Assembly (NCBI GenBank): GCA_030149365.1
Contig: JASBRP010000069.1
Location: 1-64,000, forward strand
Direction: 5' to 3'
Length of the DNA stretch: 64,000 bases
Source: Solimonas sp.
Lineage (GTDB): Bacteria > Pseudomonadota > Gammaproteobacteria > Nevskiales > Nevskiaceae
The position numbers were made by a program, and so were the translations under genes. Each line of letters begins with the position of its first letter. The stretch's first letter is position 1. This document shows, in pieces, positions 42,797 to 51,679 of this stretch. The notes below the pieces were generated by a model. The model had not been told where the DNA came from. It saw only the letters and a list, made by a program, of their open reading frames with translations, and ran no database searches.

Positions 42797-45271
42797 CTAG
42801 CCCAGCACCTGCCGCGGCGGGGTGCGCAGCACCCCGCGCAGCGACAGCCAGCCCATGCCCGCCACCAGCAGCATGCCGGCGCCGGCGCCGATGCCCCAGA
42901 GTGCCGGCCGCAGACCGTAGGGGATGTCGAAGACCCCCGCCGCCAGTCCCCAGGCCACGCCCTGCGCCACGATCGCCGCCACCAGGCCGGCCAGCAGGCC
43001 CAGCAGCGCGTATTCCGCCAGCAGGCCCTTGGTGATGGTGGCGCTGCGGGCGCCCAGGGTGCGCAGCAGCGCGGTCTCGCGCACGCGCTCGGCGCGGGTG
43101 CCCTCGATGGCGGCCAGCAGCACGGTGAGCCCGGCCAGCAGCGTGAACAGGAAGATGAATTCCACCGCGCGCACCACGCGGTCGACGATGCCGCGCACCT
43201 GCTTCATCGCCGCCTCGATGTCGAGCACGGTGACGTTGGGGAACTGCGCCACCAGCTCGCGCAGCAGCACGCGCCGCTCCGGCGGCAGGTAGAAGCTGCC
43301 GATGTACTGGCCGTTGACGTCGCTGATCACGTCCGGCGGCACCAGCAGGAAGAAATTGGGGCGGAAGCTGCCCCAGTCCACCTTGCGGAAGCTGCGTACG
43401 GTCAGCTCCACCGGCGTGCCGGCGAAGTCCAGCGTCATGCGGTCGCCGAGCTTCAGCCCCAGGCGCTCGACGGCGTAGTCGGTGGCCGAGATCCAGGGCT
43501 GGCCCCGCCCGGCCTCGCCCCACCACTCGCCTTCGAGCAACTGGTTGTCGTCGTTCAGCGTGGTGGACCAGGACAGGTTGAAGTCGCGGTTGATCCAGCG
43601 TTGCGTCTCCGGATCGGAGAACGAATCCGCCGTGACCGGCGTGCCGTTGAGCGCGGTCAGGCGCGCGCGCGCCATCGGCCAGAGCTTGATGTCGGCGTAG
43701 CCGCGCTCGGTGAAGAACTGCTGCAGCGCATCGCGCTGCGCCGGCTGGATGTTGATCAGGAACTGGTTCGGCGTGTCCGGCGGCAGCTTGTCCTGCCAGC
43801 TCACCAGCAGGTCCTGGCGCACCACCGACACCAGCAGCAGGGCCAGCAGCGCCAGGCCCAGCGCCACCACCTGCGCCACCGTGGCGCCGCGGCGCCGTGC
43901 GATGTTGCCCAGGCCGAAACGCCAGGAGCTGCCCACCGCACGCTTCAGCGGCGCCAGCGCCAGCACCAGCAGCCAGGCCAGCAGGGCCAGCAGCGCCAGC
44001 GCCACGCCGGCACCCACCAGCACCGCGGCGGCCAGCTTGGGGTCGCCGGTCTGCAGCCACAGCAGGGCGACCACGGTGGCGCTGGCGGCGAGCCAGATGG
44101 CGCCGGTCAGCACGCCGCCGCCGGCGTTGCGCTGGAACACGCGCAGCGGCGGCACCGAGCGCGCCTGCAGCACCGGCGGCGCGGCGAAGCCCAGCAGCAT
44201 CAGCAGGCCCAGGCCCCAGGCCAGCAGCAGCGGCTGCAGCGAGGGCGCCGGCAGGGCGATCTGCACCAGCTCGCCGAGCAACTGTGCCACCACCTCCTGT
44301 GCCGCCAATCCCAGCAAGGCACCGGCCAGGCCGCCGACCAGGCCCAGCAGGAACAGTTGCAGCAGCAGCGCGCGGCCGAGGAAGCCGTTGCGCGCGCCCA
44401 GGCACTTGAGCAGGGCCACTTCGTCGCGCAGCTTGCCACCATGCTGGTGCGCGCACAGCGCCACGGCGGCGGCGGCCAGCAGCGTCGCCGCCAGCACCGC
44501 GATGTCGAGGAACTGGCCGGCGCGATCCAGCGCGTTGCGGATCTCCGGACGCGCCTCCTGCGGCGAGATGCGCCGCACGCCCTCGGGCAGCGCCATGGTG
44601 CGCAGCGTGTCGAGTTGCTGTGTCGGGCCGGCGGCCATCAGCGTGTACTGCGCGCGTGCGCCGGGGCCGGTGAGGCCGGTGGCGGCGAGATCGGCGTGGT
44701 TGATCATCAGCCGCGGCGCCAGGTCGGAGAAGCCGTTGCCGCGATCCGGCTCGCTCTCCAGCACGGCGACGATGCGCAAATGCGAGCTGCCGGCCTGCAC
44801 GCTGTCGCCGGGCTTCAGGCCCAGCTCCTGCCACAGGCGCGCATCGGCCCAGGCCTCGCCCGGGGCCGGGATGCCCTGCGCCGGTCGCGCGGGGTCGAAG
44901 GGCAGGTCGGACAAACGCAATTCGCCACGCAGCGGGTAGCCGTCGGCCACCGCCTTGATCGAGGCCAGCGCGGTGGACTCTCCATTGAGCACCACGCTGG
45001 GGAACTGCACGAAAGAGCTGGTGCGCGCGCCGCTGGCGGTGACCTGCTGCAGCAGCGTGTCCGGCAACAGGTTGCGTGAACTGAACAGCAGATCGGCGCC
45101 CAGCGTGTCGCCGGTCTGGCTGTCGATGGCGCTGCGCACGCGGTCGGTGAACAGGCCGACGGCGGACAGCGCCGCGACGGCGATCGCCAGCGCCAGCGTG
45201 AGGATCAGCAGCTCGCCGCTCTTCCAGCCACGCCGCAGGCGGCGCAGGGCGAAGCCGAAGGCCGGGCTCAT
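42797..45271 (-). CDS. FtsX/MacB-fold ABC permease (YbbP-like)
   Basis: An 824-residue permease of the FtsX-like family. It has one N-terminal transmembrane helix (about 18-38), a large periplasmic domain, two four-helix FtsX bundles (about 255-490 and 700-824) and a second periplasmic region. Length and order match YbbP, whose partner ATPase is YbbA. It would couple ATP hydrolysis to lipid or lipoprotein handling at the inner membrane. The start at 45271 (MSPAFGFALRRLRRGWKSGE) fits; upstream in-frame codons overlap the OpgC-like promoter region. The likely ATPase gene lies at 46514, separated by an opposite-strand gene. Confidence 0.92.
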   Translation of the reverse strand: MSPAFGFALRRLRRGWKSGELLILTLALAIAVAALSAVGLFTDRVRSAIDSQTGDTLGADLLFSSRNLLPDTLLQQVTASGARTSSFVQFPSVVLNGESTALASIKAVADGYPLRGELRLSDLPFDPARPAQGIPAPGEAWADARLWQELGLKPGDSVQAGSSHLRIVAVLESEPDRGNGFSDLAPRLMINHADLAATGLTGPGARAQYTLMAAGPTQQLDTLRTMALPEGVRRISPQEARPEIRNALDRAGQFLDIAVLAATLLAAAAVALCAHQHGGKLRDEVALLKCLGARNGFLGRALLLQLFLLGLVGGLAGALLGLAAQEVVAQLLGELVQIALPAPSLQPLLLAWGLGLLMLLGFAAPPVLQARSVPPLRVFQRNAGGGVLTGAIWLAASATVVALLWLQTGDPKLAAAVLVGAGVALALLALLAWLLVLALAPLKRAVGSSWRFGLGNIARRRGATVAQVVALGLALLALLLVSVVRQDLLVSWQDKLPPDTPNQFLINIQPAQRDALQQFFTERGYADIKLWPMARARLTALNGTPVTADSFSDPETQRWINRDFNLSWSTTLNDDNQLLEGEWWGEAGRGQPWISATDYAVERLGLKLGDRMTLDFAGTPVELTVRSFRKVDWGSFRPNFFLLVPPDVISDVNGQYIGSFYLPPERRVLLRELVAQFPNVTVLDIEAAMKQVRGIVDRVVRAVEFIFLFTLLAGLTVLLAAIEGTRAERVRETALLRTLGARSATITKGLLAEYALLGLLAGLVAAIVAQGVAWGLAAGVFDIPYGLRPALWGIGAGAGMLLVAGMGWLSLRGVLRTPPRQVLG

Positions 45272-45375
45272 GCGTGTGCCCCCGGCTTGGTTGTACGGCC
45301 CGCAGCGGCCATACTCCGGGCCTGACGAGTCCTTGCGGGGCCGCGCCCAGCCGCCGTCCCGCCCCATTCCTGCCG

Positions 45376-46500
45376 ATGCAACGACGCTACGAACTCGACA
45401 CCCTGCGCGGGCTGCTGCTGATCCTGATGACGCTGACCCACCTGCCGACGCGGCTGTCCGCGTACAGCAGCCAGGCTTTCGGCTTCGTCTCGGCGGCCGA
45501 GGGTTTCGTGTTCCTGTCGGGCCTGGTCGCGGGCATGGTCTATTGGCGCGCCCTGGACTGGCGCGGCGAGGACTGGATGCGGACGCGGTTGCGCGAGCGC
45601 GCCTCCGAACTGTATCGCTGGCATCTGCTGTTGCTGCTGTTCCTGTTCACCGTGGGTGCGGCGATCGGCTACTACGGTGGCCGCCCGATGCTGCGCAACC
45701 TGCTGAGCTTCTACTTCGACCAGCCGACCGCGGCGCTGTGGGCCGCGCCGCTGCTGCTGTACCAGCCGCCGCTGCTGGACATCCTGCCGACCTACATCGT
45801 GCAGCTGCTGCTGACGCCGTTCTGGCTGGTGCAGGCGCGGCGCCACGGCTGGGGCCGCGTACTGCTGCTCAGCAGCCTGGTCTGGGTGTTCGCGCAATGC
45901 GGCGGGCGCGCGCTGCTGCTGGACGGTTTCAACCATCTCACCGGCGACAGCGTGCCCTCGCTGCCCCTGCCGGCGCTGGGCTTCTTCGACGACTTCGCCT
46001 GGCAGTTGCTGTGGGTGTTCGGCCTGTGGACCGGCTACCTGGCGGTGAGCGGGCAACTGGCCGCGCAGCTGCCGCGGCGCAGCCTGCGCCTGGCTGCCGT
46101 GGGCTCCGCGCTGATCTACCTGGCCTGGTATCACCGCCTGCTGGAGCCGCTGCTGCCGATGGAGCTGCTGCGCCTGCAGCACCCGGTGCTGTTCGACAAG
46201 GTGCTGCTCGGCCCGATGCGCCTGGCCAATTTCGCCGTGCTGGCGGTCAGCACCGGCCTGGCCCTGCCATTGCTGGCGCGGCTGCTGCGCCGCGTTGGCG
46301 GCGCCGTGCTGGGGCTGCTGGGCCGCGCCTCGCTGCGGGTGTTCGCTGCGCACCTGTTCCTGGCGCTGCTGGCCTTCGGCCTGGTGGGCGCCGACGAGCA
46401 TCCGCTCGACGGCCTGACCGAGAGCCTGATGCTGGCCGGAACCTTCGGCGTGATGCTGTGGGTGGCACTGCACCAGCACCGCGGGCGCAGCGAGCCCTGA
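45376..46500 (+). CDS. OpgC-domain membrane protein
   Basis: A 374-residue integral membrane protein with about ten hydrophobic helices. The N-terminus MQRRYELDTLRGLLLILMTLTHLPTR resembles OpgC, which adds succinyl groups to osmoregulated periplasmic glucans, and acyltransferase-3-like proteins. A conserved FGFVSAAEGFVFLSGLVAGMVYWRA stretch follows. No opgG/opgH lies nearby, so the acceptor is unknown. The gene lies on the plus strand between the two halves of a minus-strand ABC transporter, divergent from the permease and convergent with the ATPase. The ATG at 45376 follows no strong Shine-Dalgarno. Confidence 0.85.
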   Translation: MQRRYELDTLRGLLLILMTLTHLPTRLSAYSSQAFGFVSAAEGFVFLSGLVAGMVYWRALDWRGEDWMRTRLRERASELYRWHLLLLLFLFTVGAAIGYYGGRPMLRNLLSFYFDQPTAALWAAPLLLYQPPLLDILPTYIVQLLLTPFWLVQARRHGWGRVLLLSSLVWVFAQCGGRALLLDGFNHLTGDSVPSLPLPALGFFDDFAWQLLWVFGLWTGYLAVSGQLAAQLPRRSLRLAAVGSALIYLAWYHRLLEPLLPMELLRLQHPVLFDKVLLGPMRLANFAVLAVSTGLALPLLARLLRRVGGAVLGLLGRASLRVFAAHLFLALLAFGLVGADEHPLDGLTESLMLAGTFGVMLWVALHQHRGRSEP

Positions 46501-46513
46501 GCGCCGCTTCACG

Positions 46514-47179
46514 TCAGTCATTCAGGCGCCCCTCGCGCAGCGTCAGCGTGCGGCCGCAGCGTGCCGCCAGCGCCGGGTCGTGCGTCACCAGGATCAGCGT
46601 GGTGCCGTGCGCGCGGTTGAGCTCGAACATCAGCTCGATGATCTTCTGGCCGGTGGCGGTGTCGAGGTTGCCGGTGGGCTCGTCGGCGAACAGGATCCTG
46701 GGCTGGCCGGCGAAGGCGCGGGCCAGCGCCACGCGCTGCTGCTCGCCGCCGGAGAGCTGGTGCGGGTAGTGGTCCAGGCGTGCCGCCAGGCCCACCTCGT
46801 CCAGCGCGCGGCGCGCGCGGCCGGCGGCGTCGGAGAGGCCGGCCAGCTCGGCCGGCAGCATGACGTTTTCCAGCGCGGTGAAGCCGGCCAGCAGCTGGAA
46901 GGACTGGAACACGAAACCGACGCGGCCGGCGCGCAGGCCGGCGCGGGCGTCCTCGTCCAGGGCCGTCAGCGACTGGCCGTCCAGCAGGATGTCGCCCTCG
47001 GTCGGCAGGTCCAGCCCGGCCAGCAGCGACAGCAGCGTGGTCTTGCCGGAGCCGGACTGCCCGACGATGGCCACCGACTCACCGGCGGAAACTTCGAAGC
47101 TGATTCCGGTCAGAATGGTGAGCGGCGCGGCGCCGCTGACGACAGTTTTCCGGAGATCGCGGGCGATGACGGCTTTCAT
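46514..47179 (-). CDS. ABC transporter ATP-binding protein (YbbA/LolD-like)
   Basis: A 221-residue ATPase of the LolD/MacB branch. Walker A is GQSGSGKTT near residue 38, the signature is LSGGEQQRVALARAFAG, and Walker B is ILFADEPTGNLD, followed by THDPALAARC. It most likely serves the YbbP-like permease encoded 1.2 kb away. Its start codon shares bases with the start of divergent tesA: CATG at 47177-47180 is read from both strands. Confidence 0.94.
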   Translation of the reverse strand: MKAVIARDLRKTVVSGAAPLTILTGISFEVSAGESVAIVGQSGSGKTTLLSLLAGLDLPTEGDILLDGQSLTALDEDARAGLRAGRVGFVFQSFQLLAGFTALENVMLPAELAGLSDAAGRARRALDEVGLAARLDHYPHQLSGGEQQRVALARAFAGQPRILFADEPTGNLDTATGQKIIELMFELNRAHGTTLILVTHDPALAARCGRTLTLREGRLND

Positions 47180-47801
47180 GCGGTATGTCTTTCTGGTCTT
47201 GTGTCTGTGGGGCGGCGCGGCGGCCGCCCAGGCACCTTCTCAGGCACCGAAAATCCTGGCGTTCGGGGACAGCCTCAGCGCGGCCTACGGCATCCAGGCC
47301 TCCCAGGGCTGGGTGGCACTGCTGCAACAGCGGCTGCGTCAGGAAGGCTATCCCCACGTGGTGGTCAACGCCAGCATCAGCGGCGAGACCAGTGCCGGCG
47401 GCCTCGCCCGCCTGCCGGCAGCACTCGGACAGCACAAACCGGCAATCGTTCTGCTGGAACTGGGCGCCAACGACGGCCTGCGGGCCCTGCCGGTGAAGAA
47501 CCTGCGCGCCAACCTGGAAAAGATGCTGCAACTGTCCCGCAGCGCGGGCGCAAAGCCGCTGCTGTTCGAGATGCGCATCCCGGCCAACTACGGCCCGGCC
47601 TATGGCGAAAGCTTCACCCGGACCTTTACCGAACTGGGGCAGGCCACGAAAACCCCGGTGGTGCCGTTCTTCCTGATGCCGATCGCGCTGGACCCGGTGA
47701 ATTTCCAGGACGACGGCATCCACCCTTCCGCCGCGGCCCAGCCCAAGTTGCTGGAGGCGGTCTGGCCGACCCTGAAAGCGCTGCTGGGCCCCCCGCGTTG
47801 A
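47178..47801 (+). CDS. tesA: Periplasmic GDSL esterase / acyl-CoA thioesterase I
   Basis: A 207-residue SGNH hydrolase exported by a signal peptide (MRYVFLVLCLWGGAAAAQA). Block I FGDSLSAAYG contains the catalytic Ser, block III is LGANDG, and block V DDGIHPSAAAQ holds the Asp and His. TesA of E. coli acts as thioesterase, lysophospholipase and arylesterase. The start codon overlaps that of the divergent ATPase; an in-frame ATG at 47166 (MTAF...) would lie inside that gene. tesA next to ybbA is the usual gammaproteobacterial order. Confidence 0.94.
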   Translation: MRYVFLVLCLWGGAAAAQAPSQAPKILAFGDSLSAAYGIQASQGWVALLQQRLRQEGYPHVVVNASISGETSAGGLARLPAALGQHKPAIVLLELGANDGLRALPVKNLRANLEKMLQLSRSAGAKPLLFEMRIPANYGPAYGESFTRTFTELGQATKTPVVPFFLMPIALDPVNFQDDGIHPSAAAQPKLLEAVWPTLKALLGPPR

Positions 47802-47875
47802 GCACTGCATCCCGGTAGCGATTTCCTGCGTAAGGACAATGGACACCAGCACCACCAGAAGCCAGCTTTCCCGCA

Positions 47876-49219
47876 ATGAAGATCGCAGTCGTCGGTTCCG
47901 GCATTTCCGGCTTGAGCGCCGCCTCGTTCCTGGCGCGCCGCCATGACGTCACCCTGTACGAACAGGACGGACGCTGCGGCGGCCATACCAACACCATCCT
48001 GGTGCCGACCCCCCATGGCCCGCAGCCGGTGGATACCGGCTGGATCGTCTACAACGGCATCAACTACCCGAACCTGACGGCGCTGTTCGGCGAGCTGGAG
48101 GTGCAGACCCGGCCCACCCAGATGTCCTTTGGCGTGTCGCTGGGCGGAGGGGCCTACGAGTGGACCGGCAGTGACCGGTTGTGGACGGTCTTCGCCCAGC
48201 CCTCCAACCTGTTCCGCTGGACGCATGTGCGCATGCTGCTGGACATCCTCAAGCTGAACCGCAACGCCAACGCCCTGCTGCGCAGCGGCGTGCTGCCGCA
48301 GGGCTCGCTGGGCGACTACCTGCGCGACGCGGGCTATTCGCCGGAGCTGGCCAGCCGCTACCTGCTGCCGATGGCCGGCCTGATCTGGAGCTGCTCGCCG
48401 CAGAAGGCGATGGAATACCCGGCCGCGGACTTCATGCGCTTCTTCGACTCGCACTCGCTGTTCACCGCCACCGGCCAGCCGGTCTGGCATACCGTGGTGG
48501 GCGGCTCGCACCAGTATCTGAAGAAACTGCTGGAACGCTTCCCCGGCCGCCTGCGCAGCAATGCGCCGGTCACGCGGCTGCGTCGCACGGCGGCGGGCGT
48601 GGAGGTCAGCACCGCGACCGGCGTCGAGATCTACGAGCGCGTGGTCTGCGCCACGCATTCCGACCAGGCGCTGGGCCTGCTGGCCGACGCGGCAACGGAC
48701 GAGCACGAGATCCTCGGCGGCATTCCCTACAACGCCAGCCGCTGCGTGCTGCACACCGACGAGTCCTTCCTGCCGCGCCGCCGCGCCGCCTGGGCGTCCT
48801 GGAACTACATCAACGACCGCGACGAGGTGCACGACCGGCCGATCTCCGGCAGCTACTGGATGAACCTGCTTCAGGGCATCCCTGGCCCGGTGAACTACAT
48901 CGTCACGCTCAACCCGACCCGCGAAGTGCCGGCCGAGCGCGTGATCTACGACACCCTCTACCACCACCCGCATTACGGCGCCGCCAGCAGCATGACGCAC
49001 CGCCGCCTGCCCGAGATCCAGGGCCGTGGCGGCCTGTGGTTCGCCGGGGCCTGGACCGGCTACGGCTTCCACGAGGACGGCCTGCGCTCCGGCCTGCGTG
49101 CGGTGGCGGGTGTGGACCGGGAGTGCCTGCCCCAGTGGGCCAGCCTTGATGAACCCCATGCGGGAGCGGCATCCTCGGCCCCGGGGCTGCCGGCAACGGC
49201 GGCGGGCATCGCGGGGTAG
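47876..49219 (+). CDS. NAD(P)/FAD-dependent amine-oxidase-like protein
   Basis: A 447-residue flavoprotein beginning MKIAVVGSGISGLSAASFL, the Rossmann FAD-binding GxGxxG motif, followed by the arginine-containing DGRCGGHTNT stretch. The remainder fits the amine-oxidase/desaturase-like group, with GLWFAGAWTGYGFHEDGLRSG as the C-terminal FAD contact. It opens an operon with a DUF1365 protein and a CFA synthase, spaced by 3 and 29 bp. In other bacteria this trio is linked to synthesis or turnover of modified fatty acids, sometimes in singlet-oxygen regulons. The exact reaction is not known. Confidence 0.9.
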   Translation: MKIAVVGSGISGLSAASFLARRHDVTLYEQDGRCGGHTNTILVPTPHGPQPVDTGWIVYNGINYPNLTALFGELEVQTRPTQMSFGVSLGGGAYEWTGSDRLWTVFAQPSNLFRWTHVRMLLDILKLNRNANALLRSGVLPQGSLGDYLRDAGYSPELASRYLLPMAGLIWSCSPQKAMEYPAADFMRFFDSHSLFTATGQPVWHTVVGGSHQYLKKLLERFPGRLRSNAPVTRLRRTAAGVEVSTATGVEIYERVVCATHSDQALGLLADAATDEHEILGGIPYNASRCVLHTDESFLPRRRAAWASWNYINDRDEVHDRPISGSYWMNLLQGIPGPVNYIVTLNPTREVPAERVIYDTLYHHPHYGAASSMTHRRLPEIQGRGGLWFAGAWTGYGFHEDGLRSGLRAVAGVDRECLPQWASLDEPHAGAASSAPGLPATAAGIAG

Positions 49220-49222
49220 CGG

Positions 49223-49987
49223 ATGGACGCGGATCAGGCCGGCTGGCTGTACCCCGCCCGGGTCATGCACCGGCGGCGCATCGCGCCGCTCTATCGCTTC
49301 GTCTACCGCGTGTTCTACCTGCTGGTGGACATCGACCGGCTGCCCGAGCTGCAACGGCGCCTGCGCTTCTTCTCGCTGGACCGCCTCAACCTGCTGAGCC
49401 TGCGCACGCGCGACTACGGCGACGGGCGCGGCCTGCGGCCCTGGGCGGAGGATTGCCTGCGCCGCCATGGCATCGAGCCGGACGGCGGGCGCATCCGCCT
49501 GCTGACGCTGCCGCGCGTCTTCGGCTGGGCCTTCAACCCGATCAGCCTGTGGTACTGCGAGCACCGCGACGGCTCCCTGCGCGCGGTGATCGCCGAGGTG
49601 CGCAACACCTTCGGCGAGCGGCACAGCTACCTGCTCGCATCCGGCGGCGCGCCGATGCCGTATGAACAGGTGCATGACAAGGACAAGTGCTTCCACGTCT
49701 CGCCCTTCCTGGATCGCGCGGGCCAGTACCGCTTCGAGCTGGGCGAGCCGGGCGAGCGCCTGCGCGTGGCGATCCACGAGAGCCGCGACGGCGTGCCGGT
49801 GATGGACGCCACGCTGGCGGGGCAACGCCGTGAACTGTCCGATGCGGCCCTGCTCCGGCAGGTGCTGCGCATGCCCTGGATGGCGGTGAAGGTGGTGGCC
49901 GGCATCCATTGGGAAGCATTGAAGCTGTGGCTGCGCGGGGCCGGCTACCGATCCAAGCCGGCACCGCTGCCGCAGGACCTGACCTGA
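49223..49987 (+). CDS. DUF1365 family protein
   Basis: A 254-residue DUF1365 member: YPARVMHRRRIAPLYRFVYRVFYLLVDIDRLPEL, then FGWAFNPISLWYCEHRDGSL and DKDKCFHVSPFLD are the family hallmarks. Its chemistry is undetermined, but it is consistently encoded beside FAD oxidoreductase and CFA-synthase genes, as here. It starts three bases after the upstream stop. No membrane segment is apparent, though several aromatic clusters suggest a lipid-facing surface. Confidence 0.88.
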   Translation: MDADQAGWLYPARVMHRRRIAPLYRFVYRVFYLLVDIDRLPELQRRLRFFSLDRLNLLSLRTRDYGDGRGLRPWAEDCLRRHGIEPDGGRIRLLTLPRVFGWAFNPISLWYCEHRDGSLRAVIAEVRNTFGERHSYLLASGGAPMPYEQVHDKDKCFHVSPFLDRAGQYRFELGEPGERLRVAIHESRDGVPVMDATLAGQRRELSDAALLRQVLRMPWMAVKVVAGIHWEALKLWLRGAGYRSKPAPLPQDLT

Positions 49988-50016
49988 AACAAGAACGAAG
50001 AAGCGAGCCGAGCGCC

Positions 50017-51312
50017 ATGAGCCAGGGACCCGAAGACAAGCAGGACGGAATCGACGATCGATTGCAACGCGTGATGGGGCGCGACGGTTTCTCGCCGGAC
50101 CTGCCTGACGTGCTGGCGCCGCAGGCAGCCTCGTCACGATTGGGCCTGCGCCTGCGGCTGATGATGTACATGTTGCGCGGGTTGCACTACGGGCAACTGG
50201 AAGTGAACCTGCCCAACGGCGAGCGGCGCCTGTTCCGCGGCCAGGAGCGCACGGAGCTGCGCGGCGTGCTCAACATCCGTGACGAGCGCTTCATGTCGCA
50301 CGTGCTGAGCGGTGGCGAGGTGGGCTTCGGCGAGGCCTACCTCGACGGCTGCTGGGACTCGCCGGACCTGGCGCCACTGCTGGCGGTGATGTATCTCAAC
50401 GAGCCCTACTACAAGGGGCCATTCGAGATGAACTGGCTGGGCAAAGTCTACGGCTGGTGGCAGCACCGCCGCCGCGCCAACACCCGCGCCGGCTCGCGCG
50501 AGAACATCCAGCATCACTACGACCTGGGCAACGACTTCTACCAGCTCTGGCTCGACGATACGATGGCCTACAGCTCGGCGATGTTCGCCGAGCCCAACCA
50601 GACCCTGCATGACGCCCAGCTCAACAAGTTCCGGCTGATGTACGAGCGCCTGCAACTGAAGGCCGAGCACCACCTGCTGGAGATCGGCTCCGGCTGGGGC
50701 GGTTTCGCGATCTACGCCGCGCAGCATTCCGGCTGCCGTGTCACCAGCATCACCTTGTCGGACGAGCAGCTCAAGGAAGCGCGCCGCCGCGCCGAGCAGG
50801 CCGGCGTGGCCGACCGCGTGCACTTCGAGCTGCGCGACTACCGCGACATCCAGGGCCAGTACGACCGCGTGGTGTCGATCGAAATGTACGAGGCGGTGGG
50901 CGCGGAATATTGGCCGGGCTACTTCACCGCCATCGAGAAGGCGCTGAAGCCCGGCGGCCGCGCCGCAATCCAGGGCATCACCATCGACGAGTCGATCTTC
51001 GAGCACTACCTGACCAAGCGCGACTTCATCCAGAAGTACATCTTCCCCGGCGGCATGCTGTGCCCGCCGCAGCGCTTCATGGACCTGGCGCAGAAGGCTG
51101 GCCTGCAGGCACGGGAGCCGCGCTACTTCGGCCACGACTACGCCGATACCCTGGCCCACTGGCACCGCAACGTGCTGGCCGTGCGCGACCAGGTGGTCTC
51201 GCAGTTCGACGAGCGCTTCCTGCGCATGTGGCGCTACTATCTGGCCTATTGCGAATGCGGCTTCCGGGTGGAGCGCATCGACCTGATGCAGGTGACGCTG
51301 GAAAAGGAGTAG
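50017..51312 (+). CDS. cfa: Cyclopropane-fatty-acyl-phospholipid synthase family methyltransferase
   Basis: A 431-residue SAM-dependent methyltransferase acting on acyl chains of membrane phospholipids. The N-terminal helical domain (about 40-160) is followed by the signature HYDLGNDFYQLWLDDTMAYS, the SAM loop LEIGSGWGGFAIYAA near residue 228 and the C-terminal YAAYCECGF-type ending LAYCECGFRVERIDLMQVTL. It could make cyclopropane or methylated fatty acids. It is part of an operon with the FAD oxidoreductase and DUF1365 proteins. The gene symbol describes the family, not a proven product. Confidence 0.92.
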   Translation: MSQGPEDKQDGIDDRLQRVMGRDGFSPDLPDVLAPQAASSRLGLRLRLMMYMLRGLHYGQLEVNLPNGERRLFRGQERTELRGVLNIRDERFMSHVLSGGEVGFGEAYLDGCWDSPDLAPLLAVMYLNEPYYKGPFEMNWLGKVYGWWQHRRRANTRAGSRENIQHHYDLGNDFYQLWLDDTMAYSSAMFAEPNQTLHDAQLNKFRLMYERLQLKAEHHLLEIGSGWGGFAIYAAQHSGCRVTSITLSDEQLKEARRRAEQAGVADRVHFELRDYRDIQGQYDRVVSIEMYEAVGAEYWPGYFTAIEKALKPGGRAAIQGITIDESIFEHYLTKRDFIQKYIFPGGMLCPPQRFMDLAQKAGLQAREPRYFGHDYADTLAHWHRNVLAVRDQVVSQFDERFLRMWRYYLAYCECGFRVERIDLMQVTLEKE

Positions 51313-51316
51313 GGTC

Positions 51317-51679
51317 ATGAGCGTGCGCGGCGGGCTGTTCCTGTGGTCCCTGGTGGTGCTGGCCGGCCTGGTCGGGGTTTCGGTCTGGGCCACCGGCATC
51401 GTCAGCATCGCCCCGGCGATCCAGGACCTGATGGACAACCCCGGTGCCGGCTACAACCCCTGGACCATCGCCACGCTGTTCGACGCCTACTTCGGCTTCC
51501 TGTGGTTCTGGCTGTGGATCGCCTACCGCGAACGCAGCGTGCTGGCGCGCATCGCCTGGCTGCCGGCCGTACTGCTGCTGGGCAACATCGCCATGGCCGT
51601 CTACATGCTGAAAGTGTTGTGGACCCTGCCGCCGGGCGCCGGCGCGCGCGAGGTCCTGCTGCGCCCCGAAGCCGCATGA
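51317..51679 (+). CDS. Small membrane protein, DUF1475-like
   Basis: A 120-residue protein with three or four hydrophobic helices (about 5-27, 50-68, 76-98). The segment WTIATLFDAYFGFLWFWLWIAY followed by ERSVLARIAWLPAVLLLGNIAMAVY resembles DUF1475-type proteins often found after CFA-synthase genes; the family name is from memory and tentative. It lies four bases after the CFA stop and overlaps the next gene by ATGA, so it belongs to the same operon. The role is unknown. Confidence 0.75.
   Translation: MSVRGGLFLWSLVVLAGLVGVSVWATGIVSIAPAIQDLMDNPGAGYNPWTIATLFDAYFGFLWFWLWIAYRERSVLARIAWLPAVLLLGNIAMAVYMLKVLWTLPPGAGAREVLLRPEAA

Noticed and set aside
42776..45079. A 767-codon plus-strand frame opposite the ABC permease
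   Set aside because: Gln/His/Arg-rich shadow of the permease gene.
47600..50137. An 845-codon minus-strand frame across tesA, the FAD gene and DUF1365
   Set aside because: It is opposite three clear genes and has no recognisable domain.
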